A stretch of 64,000 bases of DNA from Linepithema humile (GCF_040581485.1 NC_090129.1:25922764-25986763); one strand, 5' to 3'. Shown: positions 12,131 through 26,000, counted from the first letter of the stretch. The notes: a model not told the origin generated them from the sequence alone. Numbers and translations are program-made.

Positions 12131-15100
12131 ATGTTAAGATAGAGTGCGACATGCCTTATTTGCGAGCGATTCAACAGATACCAGGTAATACTCCTGCTAA
12201 AAAATTCTCTTGGATCGGAAGGTTAGCTGCGCGGGACCAAAAGGCCGGCGGAGATCGCGATAAAGTTCCGCAAGAATTGCAGTCCTTATTGCAAGTGGAA
12301 GCCGCGATCAAGCAAAATACGCCGGAATATGAAAAAGATATAAAGTCCGCTTTACAATCCGAAGATTCAATGATAAATCGGCGAGCTCTCAAGGCTTCGT
12401 GGTTCTTCAATGGCAGTTGTAAGAAGACGATTAATGCCGAGTACTTCTGCAACGATATTTTTCCAAACGTCTCGCTAAGGACAAGGACATCTATAATAAA
12501 TAAGTTCGCAAGTAAGCTGATCGGCAGAGACCCTGTGTTCGCGGAGGAATTATTTACAGCAATTACATCTGCTTATGACATTAAAACCGCTCTCCCATTG
12601 ATCATAGCATGCAGGGAGTCTTTCATTTATGATACGATTGTGGAGAAAAAGCTCATACTGCCTTACACAATCGTCAAAAAGATTTACTGCATAAACTCGC
12701 ATCTTGCAGCGCGCTACTTGATATTGTTAAAACCTAATAACATTGATAATCCTTTTGCAATCGGCATTCAAAAGTATACAAAAATAGTGAAAAAATTAGC
12801 GAAAAAACATGTGGAATATTTCGTCACATTGTGTGTAACACATGCATCTAATTTAAATATTATTCTAAGTAAAAAGTCTGCTGGAATATTCCTGAAAGAG
12901 GCGAAGATCCACCTGATAGCACATCCGAAAATATTCTTTTTTATGCTGCCACTGAAGATGATCAGTGCGAACATAATGGAAACTATCTTTCCGAAATTAT
13001 TGCCTGATGAGCGTAGCGGTTTCAACACAACAAATGCACTCGACTGCTTAAAATTCTATTTTCCAAAACAGAAAAAAATTGAGCTGCTCTTCAAAACGTA
13101 TAAGGACAAGTACAATGCTGAACTTCTCGACAACCTGTATAACGTGACGCCCGCGTTGCTGCAAATATTACCTACTGAAAAGCGAATCGAGCTAGCTCGT
13201 AGTAAAATAAATCATAGTAAAATAGAACAGGATGATGAATATACTATACAGAAGGAATATATTATGAGACATACTATGGAACGTACTATGAGACATACTA
13301 TAACATATACTATGAAATCATCTTATAAGCAAACTTGGATTTGCTACTATAGTACTAAGGAAGCGATACCGTTGCTTATGGAAAGCATACAGAAATCTTC
13401 AGGACCTTGGGATAGAGCTGATTACATTGGACAAATGATGTACTGTTGTAAAGTCAATGATGATAACGAAATGCTTGCCGAGGTCATCAAATATATTATA
13501 GCTAGACATAAAAACGAGAGATCTGATGTATGCCGAAAAATAATAGAATATTTTGCAGAAATATACGAAGATGCGGTTTTTTTAGATGAACAACTGCAAT
13601 CTCTTGTGTTCGATATGATTAATCTTTTTTACGTAAAACACGGTGTCTCAGACAAAAGGATAATCGCATCTTTGACGCAATTCAAGCTTACTAACAAACT
13701 GCCGATCACAAATTTGATGCAAATGTTAATAGAATTAAATATACAAGAAGGTTGTGAAATCTTTAACATACTAGAACAATATCCAGTGTTCGAGAGAAAA
13801 TGTCTCGAAACCATAGGAGATATTCTGAGCGACAAATATTTTTCAAGTGATAAAATAGAAATGACAACTAAACAACAAAAATATCCATTGATCCAGTTTA
13901 TCAAAGCAATATATGCTTTCAACAAGAGATGCAAAACTTTGTATCCAAATGTAAAGCATTTGACAATTACAAGTTATCCAAATCTATTATACGATGTTTC
14001 TGCAATATTAAAATCTAATGATTATTTTCGGAACGCAATAAATGATATATTGAAGAAGAATGAACCAACTTTGTATTATTCGATAATTTCCAAAATGGAC
14101 ATTAACATGGAAACTAATATCGCGGATTTAACGTCTAAATCAGGGCTCAATCAATTGAAGAGAAATCCACTCAACATACTGAACAACTGGGAAAAATATT
14201 TGGAAAAATACAAGAAACATCTCAACGAGAAATATTTCACCAAAAACATGCAAAAGTTTATCAGAATTGCACGCTGGCACCAGGACATACCCATCAAATT
14301 CGCCGAGCGTTGCATAGAAGAGTTAAATGGAGATAAACATAAAAATCGGTCTTCCTTAATTATTCTAGGCATTCTGCTTCACGGTGACACGCTGACGAAA
14401 ATAATAAAACTTTTAGTATCAAACATAACGGTAAATGTTTCTAAGCAGGACGATAGGGATAGTTGCTTGTTCGTGGAAATTATACCTCATTGCATAAAAC
14501 TTTCCAATCCACCAGTGTCTTTCGACATCATGATTAAATTAAGCGAAGGAGATTACTTGTCAACCGCGTTGGTAGCGTTAATAAATATAAGTAGACGATC
14601 TTCTTTGAAGAAAGTCTTGTTATTCGCGCAACAGTTGATATCAATGCGCGTCGGCGCGCGAAAACATGGAATTAGACTATTGAGTTCGGTGTTATCTATG
14701 CAAGAGTATATCAATCATCTTGATAATCTCTGGAAGACTGAGAAGAATTTTTCGATACGACAAATTATATTCGACGAAGTGGAGCAATTCTTCTCAAAAA
14801 ATCCATGTGCTGAAACTTGGTCTCTATATTGCAAAATCGTTTCAATGGCAACTGTGGAAGACAGCGAGATAATATTGTCGAAGATGCAGCTGGATTCTCT
14901 CACGCAACGCCAACTTAACACAGTTGCACCCAACGCTATCACACAATACATTGAACTATGGTTCTCCACAATAACTCGTTTTCAAAACGACGGTATGACG
15001 AACGAGGAGTTAAATCGAAATCTTAATAAGTTTGTGAATATTCTAAATAAAGAGGATGTCGTCGAATTTGTACCCGATGAAATAGCCGATAACATAATTA

Positions 15101-15822
15101 AAAAATATTTATTTCACTCCGAGAACGTAATAGCCTCGCTATCAAGAAGGTTCGCGCTGCTATATATTTTCACTAAAGATCAAAATAAATTCCAAACACG
15201 CAAGACAGTGTTGATAGAAACTATCCGAAGCGCAACAATGAAATGGAACGAACCTCATCCCTTGAAATTCCGTTTTTATCCGATCAATTATACTATTCAC
15301 TATTTCATAATCGAGTTCGCCAATAAATGCGTTCGGTCTCGCTATCAGCAGTCTTTTAACTTCAATATGATAGACGATATGTTGCATATATTCAAATCGT
15401 ACTTGCTCCCTACACAAGACATGGAATCTTATTTGATGTTAGAATATACAAAGCTACTACTAAAATGTACGTCTGAAAAAGAAGAAGATGCCTTCGGTTT
15501 AAGACTCGGTCTATTTGTTCCATCTTTAATTGACATTTTCACACCGTTATTAGTTCATTTCATGGCCACAACTCTTGATCAATTTTTAAGAAATGCATAT
15601 ATCAAAACTAATGACGAGAACACTGAAAACACGATCAGGTGCAAAATCATGAACGGCCTCATTCATTCTGAGCACATACCGTCCATTGTCCTAGCTGTGA
15701 TATTGTTATCGTTTGAGAGGCGTGATGAAATATACGATGATCTCATTTCTAAATTTATGCATATAGATCATCCTGCGGTAACAATTATTTTACATAATTA
15801 TCTAAACAAAGAATATCAGTGA
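12091..15822 (+). CDS. Large uncharacterised intronless protein, 1,243 residues
   Basis: A single uninterrupted frame of 1,243 codons ending in TGA. I do not recognise the family. No signal peptide, transmembrane segment, zinc finger or nucleotide-binding motif is visible. The sequence is rich in leucine, isoleucine and lysine in helical spacing through most of its length, which suggests an alpha-solenoid (HEAT/ARM-like) fold; this is inference. The N-terminal 100 residues (KKFSWIGRLAARDQKAGG and following) look like the most ordered part. The start is ambiguous: a 12-bp repeat encoding SDTM places in-frame ATGs at 12091, 12103, 12115 and 12127. A second repetitive stretch (about 13195-13330) encodes a threonine/methionine-rich insert with repeated RHTM-like units. 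All other intact protein genes here except the EcKL gene have introns, so an origin by retroposition or from a mobile source is possible. An uninterrupted frame this long in AT-rich DNA indicates selection. Confidence 0.85.
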   Translation: MSDTMSNTMSDTMNVKIECDMPYLRAIQQIPGNTPAKKFSWIGRLAARDQKAGGDRDKVPQELQSLLQVEAAIKQNTPEYEKDIKSALQSEDSMINRRALKASWFFNGSCKKTINAEYFCNDIFPNVSLRTRTSIINKFASKLIGRDPVFAEELFTAITSAYDIKTALPLIIACRESFIYDTIVEKKLILPYTIVKKIYCINSHLAARYLILLKPNNIDNPFAIGIQKYTKIVKKLAKKHVEYFVTLCVTHASNLNIILSKKSAGIFLKEAKIHLIAHPKIFFFMLPLKMISANIMETIFPKLLPDERSGFNTTNALDCLKFYFPKQKKIELLFKTYKDKYNAELLDNLYNVTPALLQILPTEKRIELARSKINHSKIEQDDEYTIQKEYIMRHTMERTMRHTITYTMKSSYKQTWICYYSTKEAIPLLMESIQKSSGPWDRADYIGQMMYCCKVNDDNEMLAEVIKYIIARHKNERSDVCRKIIEYFAEIYEDAVFLDEQLQSLVFDMINLFYVKHGVSDKRIIASLTQFKLTNKLPITNLMQMLIELNIQEGCEIFNILEQYPVFERKCLETIGDILSDKYFSSDKIEMTTKQQKYPLIQFIKAIYAFNKRCKTLYPNVKHLTITSYPNLLYDVSAILKSNDYFRNAINDILKKNEPTLYYSIISKMDINMETNIADLTSKSGLNQLKRNPLNILNNWEKYLEKYKKHLNEKYFTKNMQKFIRIARWHQDIPIKFAERCIEELNGDKHKNRSSLIILGILLHGDTLTKIIKLLVSNITVNVSKQDDRDSCLFVEIIPHCIKLSNPPVSFDIMIKLSEGDYLSTALVALINISRRSSLKKVLLFAQQLISMRVGARKHGIRLLSSVLSMQEYINHLDNLWKTEKNFSIRQIIFDEVEQFFSKNPCAETWSLYCKIVSMATVEDSEIILSKMQLDSLTQRQLNTVAPNAITQYIELWFSTITRFQNDGMTNEELNRNLNKFVNILNKEDVVEFVPDEIADNIIKKYLFHSENVIASLSRRFALLYIFTKDQNKFQTRKTVLIETIRSATMKWNEPHPLKFRFYPINYTIHYFIIEFANKCVRSRYQQSFNFNMIDDMLHIFKSYLLPTQDMESYLMLEYTKLLLKCTSEKEEDAFGLRLGLFVPSLIDIFTPLLVHFMATTLDQFLRNAYIKTNDENTENTIRCKIMNGLIHSEHIPSIVLAVILLSFERRDEIYDDLISKFMHIDHPAVTIILHNYLNKEYQ

Positions 15823-15896
15823 AATGGAGTGAATTGAATAATAGTAGTAAACAAATAAGTTTTATACGCGTGTATTGTTCCATCACTTATTAAAAT

Positions 15897-15902
15897 AATA
15901 AA
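15897..15902 (+). terminator. Candidate polyadenylation signal of the large intronless gene
   Basis: AATAAA about 75 bases after the stop codon. Confidence 0.45.
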
Positions 15903-17040
15903 TAGTGCTTTCATTAAGTGAAATTAATGTGATTTAATTATAACGATGAATGCATTTTTATACGCGTTGAATTAATACCTGTGTAATTTTTTCTCATAAA
16001 AAATAGATCTTAAATTCTATGCAAAATCTTCTCCTCTTTTCTTTTCAAAGTACAGGATTAAAGATTTCTACGAACGCTTAAAACTTTTCTGCGGTAAAAA
16101 TATGTAAAAAAAATTGTCAGTTAAACATGTAAGACAAGTAAAATAATGATATCTATGTTTAAGCTTTCATAAGAATTTTATACACGCAATGATATGATAT
16201 GAGTTGCATAATAAAGATTATTTCAGCATTTTAAAGAAACAAATGTTATTGCATAATATGCATCCATTTTTCTCAATACATTATTTATTTAATATTAGTA
16301 ATTTATTTAATTCATATTTAGATAAGGCAAATACTGGATGCATATTTTGCAGCACATAATGTCTTTTTGTAAACAATTAATCCACCACTATTTTCCCGAA
16401 AAAACTCTTCTAAAATCTTTCTTAATTGCTTATAAAGATCGAGATTTCATAGCAATAGTAAATAATAAAAGTTCTCTTATTCTTACATCCTTGAAACTTT
16501 TGAACCGATTTCGAATAGATCAGACGATGTTTATCTCTCTGTACTAACGACAACGGGAATGCTGTCGACGTGCTAACTAAACATATCCGCGGATATATAT
16601 ACAGACATATAAGAGCAGAATTCCATCTTCTAAAATTCTCTCGAATTATAGATCGTGCGAAATGGACATCTTCTATATTTCATAAATTGAAATGGAGACG
16701 ACTAATATCGTCATGTAACTGAACTAATATCAGCATCTTTTATAATAAAATTATCTAATTATATTAGATGATCTGATAAAAAATAAAATCAATAAAAAAA
16801 TAGACGATAAAAATATGACGTAGATAAAACTGGAAATACCGAGATGTAATTTCGATTCTTTCGAAAAAGTAGAAAACATGTTGCTGTATATAATTCATAA
16901 ATATAACTCGCGTATCTATTTCATAGAATGCACGTAGAATTTCATACTTAAACATAAAAAAATAATCCTATAAAATACTTTCCGCCGAAAATAACATTTG
17001 TTAATTCTCACATCGATATAGATATTAGTATGGTACTTAC
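15903..17040. other. Non-coding DNA 3' of the large gene
   Basis: AT-rich. I looked on the minus strand for the next exon of the DH31-receptor-like gene (whose exon ends at 17041) and found none. No other feature recognised. Confidence 0.35.
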
Positions 17041-20000
17041 ACGATGCATCGAAGCCGGTGATGAAGCTCGGACACGGTGCGTACACGGTCGACCCTGCAG
17101 GAGTGCTGGGCCAGCAGGACCACCCATCAAATGTAAGAGGACAGTACGGTTCTAAAAAAGAAATTTCAATACATAATTGCCACTATATTACCGCGATATA
17201 ATAGATCCAAGATTTTGCAAGACATGTTGCTATGTTTGATAGCACTAAAATTGCACTAAAATTGAGTCTTGATGCGTAAGAAATTGCAAGAAGATATAAT
17301 AGCATCGTGAGAAAAATATTATCGCGCTATCGTCGCTGCGACAAATTGGATAAATGTTGCCGTGCGCGATTTACGACGCTCGTAAAAGGACAACTTCCAA
17401 TATATCACTCATTACTGATCACTAGAGAAATAGAGATATTCCGATGTGTAAAAGGCGTGGCTCTCGTATACACGTGATACGCAAAGCCGTAAGACCGTCA
17501 TTGTGCGAACAAATGAAATAAATTTGCCCAACCCTATTTTTCTAAATTATTGCAATTGTGCACATAAAATAAATCAAATTTGGAATAAAAATAGAATGCT
17601 CTAAAAGTGGTCACAATATTACACTAAAAAGTCATTGATTCCGGATTATATTAAAAAATTATTAAAATTATCTGACCGATTTATTCTAAAATATTATAAC
17701 ATGCATACATTATAATGCAATATTGCATATTTTCATAATTTATATTTGTATGTGGAAATACTTCTCGATATTATTTATTAACTTTCTTTTAACATATCAT
17801 GTCACAATATATTTTGCATATACATATACTTCATAAATATACAGAATAGACTCATGTATAATATATAAAAGATAAACTTTCTTACTATATTAATGCAAAA
17901 TCACGTTTAAGGGATTCCATCATGGTTACAAGTTCGGAAAGTTCGCATTTGCTCACAAGATCTAAGTTTCGAAGAAACGCTGATAACACGGATTTCATTC
18001 GAGATCTCTCGCGATTCCGCCAACTTTTATTGAAAATAAATAATTCTCTTCCTTTCTCCGTGACTAGCCTGAGGGACCGACATATATGCGATCGTAGAAA
18101 GAATGACTGAAAAAACACTCACATGGAACATTTTTCCGCTCGAGTTCCACGAGGCAAGATAGTCGCACATCTTGAAAAATTAATGTTACGGAAGTAGCAA
18201 GAGTAAATTTTCCAAGACTAATGCTACTGTCTGTTTCCATTATAAAAATTTCGTTCATCTGTGCTAGTCACAGAAAAATTTATATGTGTGAAATGTCTCT
18301 TTGCGTCATGCAAAACGTATTGTGTACATAATACATTTACGTGTATGAAATAAGATATCGCCTTGGCGAGCGGCACATCACGTCAGAGTTTATTGCAAAT
18401 TATATACATTTTGGAAGCTTTTAAATCGTCACGATTGATGGAATCGCTTTTAGATACGATCAAAGGAACTATCTTATGCATCGAACTTGAAAAGTTATCT
18501 TGATCAGATAATTCGAAAACGAAAATATTACGAAACTTTTATCAATCCGTAATTTCTTGTAATAAAATAAAAATTTTTTAAATGATATCGCTTTTAGATA
18601 CGATCAAAGGAACTATCTTATGCATCGAACTTGAAAAGTTATCTTGATCAGATAATTCGAAAACAAAAATATTACGAAACTTTTATCAATCCGTAATTTC
18701 TTGTAATAAAATAAAAATTTTTTTAATTAAAAATTAAAGAAATAATTAAATTTAACTGTCAATTAATAATCCAAATAAGTTTTATTTTAATAGAACTTTA
18801 ACGCTTAGCTACTTTGTTGTAAATACACAAAAATAATTATAATTAACAAAATATAAAAATGATTTTCATCCACGTTTCAGCCTACATTCAATTAACAAAA
18901 TTTGAAATAGAAGGATTAAGGGCCCAAAGCAAGATCTTGCCAAAAGTTCTTCTTTTATTCTTGATATAGATAGAAAATTATAAACGTTTCGATCAATGTT
19001 TCGACAATCTTCAGTACATCAAGTACAAGCAGTCTAATAACTTATCATCGTAAAAGAAAAAGAAAAATCATGTTCGTCGGACAGCAATCATTACGTCAAA
19101 TAACATTAAAAGGTTGTGAACATCTTAATTTTTGAAGTTGACAAACTTATGTATCACGAGTGACTGTCGAGTGACAGTCACTCGTGATACATAAGTTTGT
19201 CGAGTGACAGTCACATTTATAATTTTCTATATCAAGAATAAAAGAAGAACTTTTGGCAACTAAAATCTTGCTTTCAGCCCTTGATCCTCCTATTTCAAAT
19301 TTTGTTAATTATAATTAACACTCTACTTATTTCTTGCTTACTTTATAAATTATACCAAATATAAATGATATTTAAATAATATTATTTATAAAAAGTTATA
19401 TTACTAAAAATTTAATAAAATCGCAAAAAAGTAAAGTAAAATTTCGCATTTTGAAATGTGTATAAATTTTGAAATAAACTTTTCAAGTGATGAAGAAAAT
19501 CAAGTTTATCACTTCAAACGCGCTGGCGTAGACCGGTCTTCCACCACCATTCATCGCGTTTATTATCTAGAAATCTCTGGAAGGAGAAGGGTCAGTATGT
19601 TTAAATTGACTGACTGCCTGTGAAAGAGTCTCTACAAGACCTTGGACAACGAACGACATCTTGTTAGTTCGTCTCTTTCATCAGCTGATGTACATACTAC
19701 ACAGTCATCGTGTTATTGAACAGTGAGTACGAACAACGACTGTTTTTATCATTATCATAAGTTATAAGTGCCACGTGTTATCCGCGATATTGCATAAATT
19801 TAATAAAATCGACGTATTTGTTAAAATACGTTGCTTGCACGATACTGTATCGCAAAATTATACACGGATAATAAGCAGGAATTTTGCATCAAGATTTTTC
19901 AGAACGGTAATGAAAACTATTATTTATACTACAAACATTATCCGGAATTGAAGTTTAATATTTATGTCCAAAAATAATTCTATTTGTGAACTTCCGAATT

Positions 20001-23000
20001 ATATGTGTATTATTATCTTTGCGCCATTCTCTTTTATATGCTTATACGTTAAATCGCAATGCAATGAATCTGTGATGTGTATATAACTGTGTGCCCTACC
20101 ATATGATAAGACTATAACCTATAACCGCGCAACACGAAATATATTTTATTCAAATGCAACAAACTGAAAACCGATACCTATAATACGATTATTACAAATC
20201 AGGCGAGAAATTGATTTGATATATATGAGTCGCAAATTTGGTGTATAAGACCAAAATATTGAAAACAATTAACACATATTACTTGAATGGAAATTATGTA
20301 ATGTAATTGTTACATAATACACATATTAATTCGTATAAATTATATTAATTTTCATTTAAATAACACAAATCTCGTTAATTTACCTTTCAGAATTAAAGAG
20401 ATTTTTAGATATTGAAAAAAAAGTATAATTTATAATAATCTAAGTTCGAGCGTGTTGTTAAAGTTATTTCATTTTCATGAATATTATTAATAATTAACTC
20501 TGAGCATAATTATTGAAAATGTTTCAAACAACAAGTTGTCACTATGTGAGTTGTTATAACGCTAAAATTAACATATAAATATTTATATTGATTTATTAAT
20601 TTCGAAAAAAAGATTTGGTCAGCATTATTTTTGAAACCAAAGTTGTGCACGTGTAAACATTCTTATCTTCTTATCTCCATCATATCGCAACAATGTAGAA
20701 ATAATATGTCATATTTTTTCAACTTGATGCCTCTTCAGATACATTATCACTTCATAATTGGACAGTAGCTGGCTGCAACGCACATCAGAGATTACATAAC
20801 GTGCCAAACGCTATCGGATGTAACACATATTGACAGTAAATCAGAATGAAGGTGTTACTATCGGTTCTCCTCGCGATTTTGGCATGCGACCAAGTCGTTA
20901 ATGGTTACCGGATTCTCGGTGTATTCCCGCTCAATGGAAAGAGTCATTGGGTCATGATGGAAGAGCTGATGAAAGGCTTGGCGAGACGCGGCCATCAGGT
21001 CGATGTAGTCACACATTTCCCACAAAAGACGCCGATACCAAATATGAGGGAAATTAGTCTAAAAGGCAGCGTCGACGCCGTTATAAATAATCTCACTGCA
21101 GTGGATATCCAAAGATTTGGCGCCTTGTCTATGGAGTCATTAGCTGAAATAGCCGGAATGCGGATATGCAAACTGCTAGGTCATCCGAAACTGCAAGACC
21201 TGATCGAGAACCCGCCGCAAGATCCCCCCTACGATCTCGTTATTACGGAGGTAAGATCGATACTCTCTCAAATATGGACACGTGTGTGTTCATCCTTGCA
21301 TGTAATTGATAAGAAAATTTCTATATGCATACGTTGACATTAATTATTCACTTCTGGAACTTAACTTTTTCTAAAAAACAGATAATTGTCCTATTTAGTT
21401 AAAAAATCTATCATTTAAATATATAATCTAAATATATCAAAATATATCTAGACAAAAATAGTATAACACTTCGTGAAAATATATATTTTAATTTATACTT
21501 AAGAATGTCTAACAATTGTCCTATTACTCAATTTTTACGTTACAAATATTCTGCATTATTTCTTTTAACTAAAAGTTTAGAAAAGACAGAAATTTACTTG
21601 AAACGAAAAAAAATGGTTGGCAATTAACTTAAATTATCGATAAGATTAATAATTTATCGTGAGATAAGATAAAATGAGCAGCAATACACAAGTAACATAA
21701 AGTTCACAAAACTTAACATCGCGAATAAATTGTGTAAAACGCGAAAACTTTATTTAACACAATGTGTAGATATAACAAAGTTAATAAAAACGTGGTTAGA
21801 TTAAAAGCAAACATTATTTAATTAAGCCAAAATTATTACTGCTTTTAACGAGATGTTTAATTAACTGACTCGTTCTATATTCTGTAACATGGCAAGTCGT
21901 TAATTATTAAATATTCATTACTCGCTGAAAACAATATAGCATTAAATTTTATTAAAGTTGCAACGCTTTAATAGCGAGAAGCAATTCTTGACGGCAAAAT
22001 CCCTGACTCATTATCTCAATAATCATAATAATATCGAGGCCATAATAGTAAAGCCATTAAATTTGAGTGGTCTCTTGCAATACCTGATGAATATTGGAAC
22101 ACATGTTATATCGAACAGTGTTATATCAAAACTGGCGATTTTGCAAGGCTATTTTTAGGTTGTTTTCAAGTCTTGGTTATACTTATAATCTTTTCATGAC
22201 TATACATTTTTCGCGCCAAATACTTTTTGCACGATTATAATGATTATTCTATGCTAACAAAGTGACGCTATTCGACTTGACTGATAAATTCTGAAATTTT
22301 GCGATGCAGTTATATAACAAGAGTGAGTCAGCTATATATAATCACATAATTCTAGATGCCAATTTTGTGAAGCAAGAACGGTAGACATTGAAATATGATT
22401 TATGATACTGATGAAAATAATATAATAAAAATATAAATATGTGCAAGCAAATATTGTATCTCGCATCACATTATTATCATTAGAATAACAAATATATCAC
22501 AGAAAAGCTCTATAAATTTATTAAATCGTTAATTGAACGGATTAATTAAATCCAACCTTGATTTAAAGATTAATTAATTGATAAATAAAATTGAAAATTA
22601 TAATCAGTTAATTTATATATTGTTTAACTTAATTATCCATATATTCATTAAATAGCAATGTAATGAATCAAGTTAAATATTACAATAATAAGAATAGTAA
22701 TGATTCTTATTAAACGTTTATTCGCTCTAACTGCAACAACTTGCACCTTTTACGTTTAAAATGGAATTGTTATAAATTCAGGCTTTGTGGAGTTAATGAA
22801 GAATGAAACAAAACGGAAGATGCAACTGTAACGAACAGACGTAATGACATGTGAAATTGCTACACTCGATATGATAAAGCGACAGCGTTTGAATGTCGAT
22901 GCGAAGAGAGAGAACTGTATGATACTTGTTGCGTTATTCAATTTGCTTCATTCAACGCGTATCGAAGTGTTTAGAAGCTCTAACGAGTTTTTATTTATTA

Positions 23001-26000
23001 TATGAAATGCATCGATAAATTGTATAAAAAATGAACTAAGCGTTAATCGTGAAAAATCTAATTTTATTATGTGTAAAGTTATATTCGATTTAAAAAAATA
23101 CGTATTATTGAGAATATTTTTTATATAAAGTTTCTCTCAAAGCACATAATTAACACAAACGAATGGCATTACTCAATCACTAGATGATGCAATTCATATT
23201 TTGATGGTCATATCTATTTTTCTCGTTGTTACGTACTATGTGCTTTAATGGATGATCATTTCTCGTCTCTATCGAGTGCTACCTCGAGGTGACGCCGCAT
23301 CAAGGTCCGAGTTGTAGCTTAATGATTAGTATATTGTTAAATGACCGTGACCTATGCACAACCGCGTGTCTTTGCAACCGTGAAACAAATATATGACTTG
23401 CAATATCACGAGTATCCGCATGCAATACCGCGAGTGTAATTATAAGATGTAACACGCCGAATGCGAATAATTGATCGATCGACTGATATTGTGCGCAGCT
23501 GTTCGCGGCACCATGCTACCTGGCCTTCGGTCGTCATCTCAACGTCCCCGTAATCGGCATGGTGTCGAGTGTTTTTCACGACTGGCTCAACGAAATGGCC
23601 GGTAATCCCATGAGTCCTACCTTCGTCCCCAGCTTGTTCTCGACATACGATCAAAATATGAATTTCAAGGAACGTCTATTGAACTTCCTGCTGACAAATT
23701 ACATCACTTGGCAAATGCATTATTACACCAACTCCCAGCTAGAATTAGTGAAGAAGCACTTCGGCATAGATGTGCCGCACATTATGGACTTGTACAGTGA
23801 CGTATCGTTGTATCTAGTCAACTCTCATCACTCCATAAACGGAATCAGACCGATGACCACTGGCGTGATCGAGGTTGGCGGTTTACATCTCAAAGACGAT
23901 GACGATCCGCTATCACCGGTATGTTTGCACGAAAATTGCTTTTCCCAATTATTCAGAACGCATGTTTGTTCTCTTTCTGGATACAATAATATTTAATTGC
24001 CATCGAGACAAATTTGTATTCCAATTTTTGGTTATAAATATAATTCTAATATTTATCTTTTCTCTTCGTTAAAAATTGAATAAGAAATAAGGGGACAACT
24101 ACAAGTAAAAAAATTGTTTTGCAAAAAACACAAAATTTATTATTTAAATAAATACAATATAAAATTGATCATGGAAAAACCCAAATTTATATTTTATACA
24201 TTCAAAAGCAAAATATATATAAAAGATAAAATATACTTTTATTAAATACAATATTTATTTCTGATCTGCGCATTCGTAACAAACAAGTTGTTTATGTTTG
24301 CCATAAAATTTTGATTAAAATAGTTAAATATTTTCGATATTTTACTAATATTAAAAATTATTTAAAATTCGAACAGAAGTCGACAATTTTACTTTTTGAC
24401 AAACGATTTCAAAGCATTTTATGCTGACGTCTATTAAGCAAGGAAGAAAACAAAAAGCATCGGTCGATTTGTCGACATTAGAATCAAAACACGGAATCAA
24501 AATAAAGAATAGCTGTATCATCGTCAACTATTTGTTGGCAATATTTCTATCGTGTACTAACGTGACGAAAATCTAGATCTTTCTTGAAAAATAATCATAA
24601 TTATATTATCATATGAATATGCGCGTAGCAATTATGGCAAAGATAAAAAAATTATGCTTTTATCGTATACTTCATAATTCAATAAACTATCCATTTTTTT
24701 CCAAATTTGTCTCGAAATGTAGCATTTTAAAGACTGGCTTTTATTGAATCTATTATACATTTAGAAACATCGTGTTATATTTTTAAGTATCCAGTAAGAC
24801 CAGAGGAATTACTTATCGCAAATTGTTTATTCTAAAAAATTTTGTATATAGGAAGTGCAAAAATGGTTGGATGAAAGCAAGGATGGTTGTATCTATTTTA
24901 CGTTCGGTTCTATGGTAAGAATCGAAACATTCTCTAAAGAACTGTTAAAAACGTTTTACACGTCTTTCGAGAAAATCGCACCGACCCGTGTGCTGATAAA
25001 AATTGCAAAAAAAGAAGAGCTCCCGCCAGGATTACCGAAGAACGTCATGACGCAATCTTGGTTCCCGCAGATCACCGTTCTCAGTACGTAATCAGAATGT
25101 AATTACGCTCAATCGGTTACACGTCAAAATGATAGATCTGCTACCTTCATAATAATCGTATATCAGAATCATTTGTATGCGACAAAAATCTGCAGGTTTT
25201 GCTGTAGCATTTACATATCAATTAAATAATTGTTCAAAACTTTAGAACTGAACCATTTACATTAGTTGAAAAATGTTTTTAGTTGAAAAGAAGTAAGCTA
25301 TTTTTATCACGTGCATACAAAAAAAATTGCTAGCGTCCAAAATTAACGTTTAAAGTCAAAAGAACGTGTCGTGATATCAATTTCTCAAAATATTTAAATA
25401 CGCAAAATAAATGTAGATGCTTAAGCGTTACACAAAACCGTAAAGCAGTTTTTCGGAAATATCAATTATAAAACTGATTATTTTTTTATACGCAAAAATT
25501 CTTTTAAATAAATCTGTCGCTAATTCTGTACATTGTATATTTGTTAAATCCAATCGGAATATTCTTATATTGAAAGAACGCATTGCTGTAAATTTTGCAG
25601 AACACAAAAACGTACGCGGTTTTCTTACGCACGGTGGACTTATGGGGACATTGGAGTCGATCTATTGCGGAGTGCCTATGGTCGGTATTCCCTTATTTGG
25701 CGATCAACGCGTAAATATTCAGAATTATGTCAACAAGAAGGTGGCTATTTCGCTCGAGTCGATAGACGATGTTACCGAGGAGAAATTAACTTCGGCATTA
25801 AATAACATTCTCAAGGATCCCTCTTATCGGTGAGTATATCTGAGACTGTAAATGCTTAAGCGTTGTACAATTGCCTGTTAATCATGTGTTTAATGAAATC
25901 ATAATATTGAACGTGAGGATAAAATACGAGTGCAAATATAGTTAGAATTAGAATTAGCATTGGGGCGTAAGAGTTGTATAAACAAGTTTGAAAAATAACT

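Noticed and set aside
13629..15417. Minus-strand open frames within the large intronless gene
   Set aside because: They mirror the strongly coding plus-strand frame and have no independent support.
17885..18118. Overlapping open frames on both strands in the receptor intron
   Set aside because: No similarity, no splice signals in the right places, and the phase between receptor exons needs no extra exon.
18889..19310. Repeated short motifs considered as a CRISPR-like array
   Set aside because: The repeats are inverted rather than regularly spaced direct repeats, and the DNA is eukaryotic.
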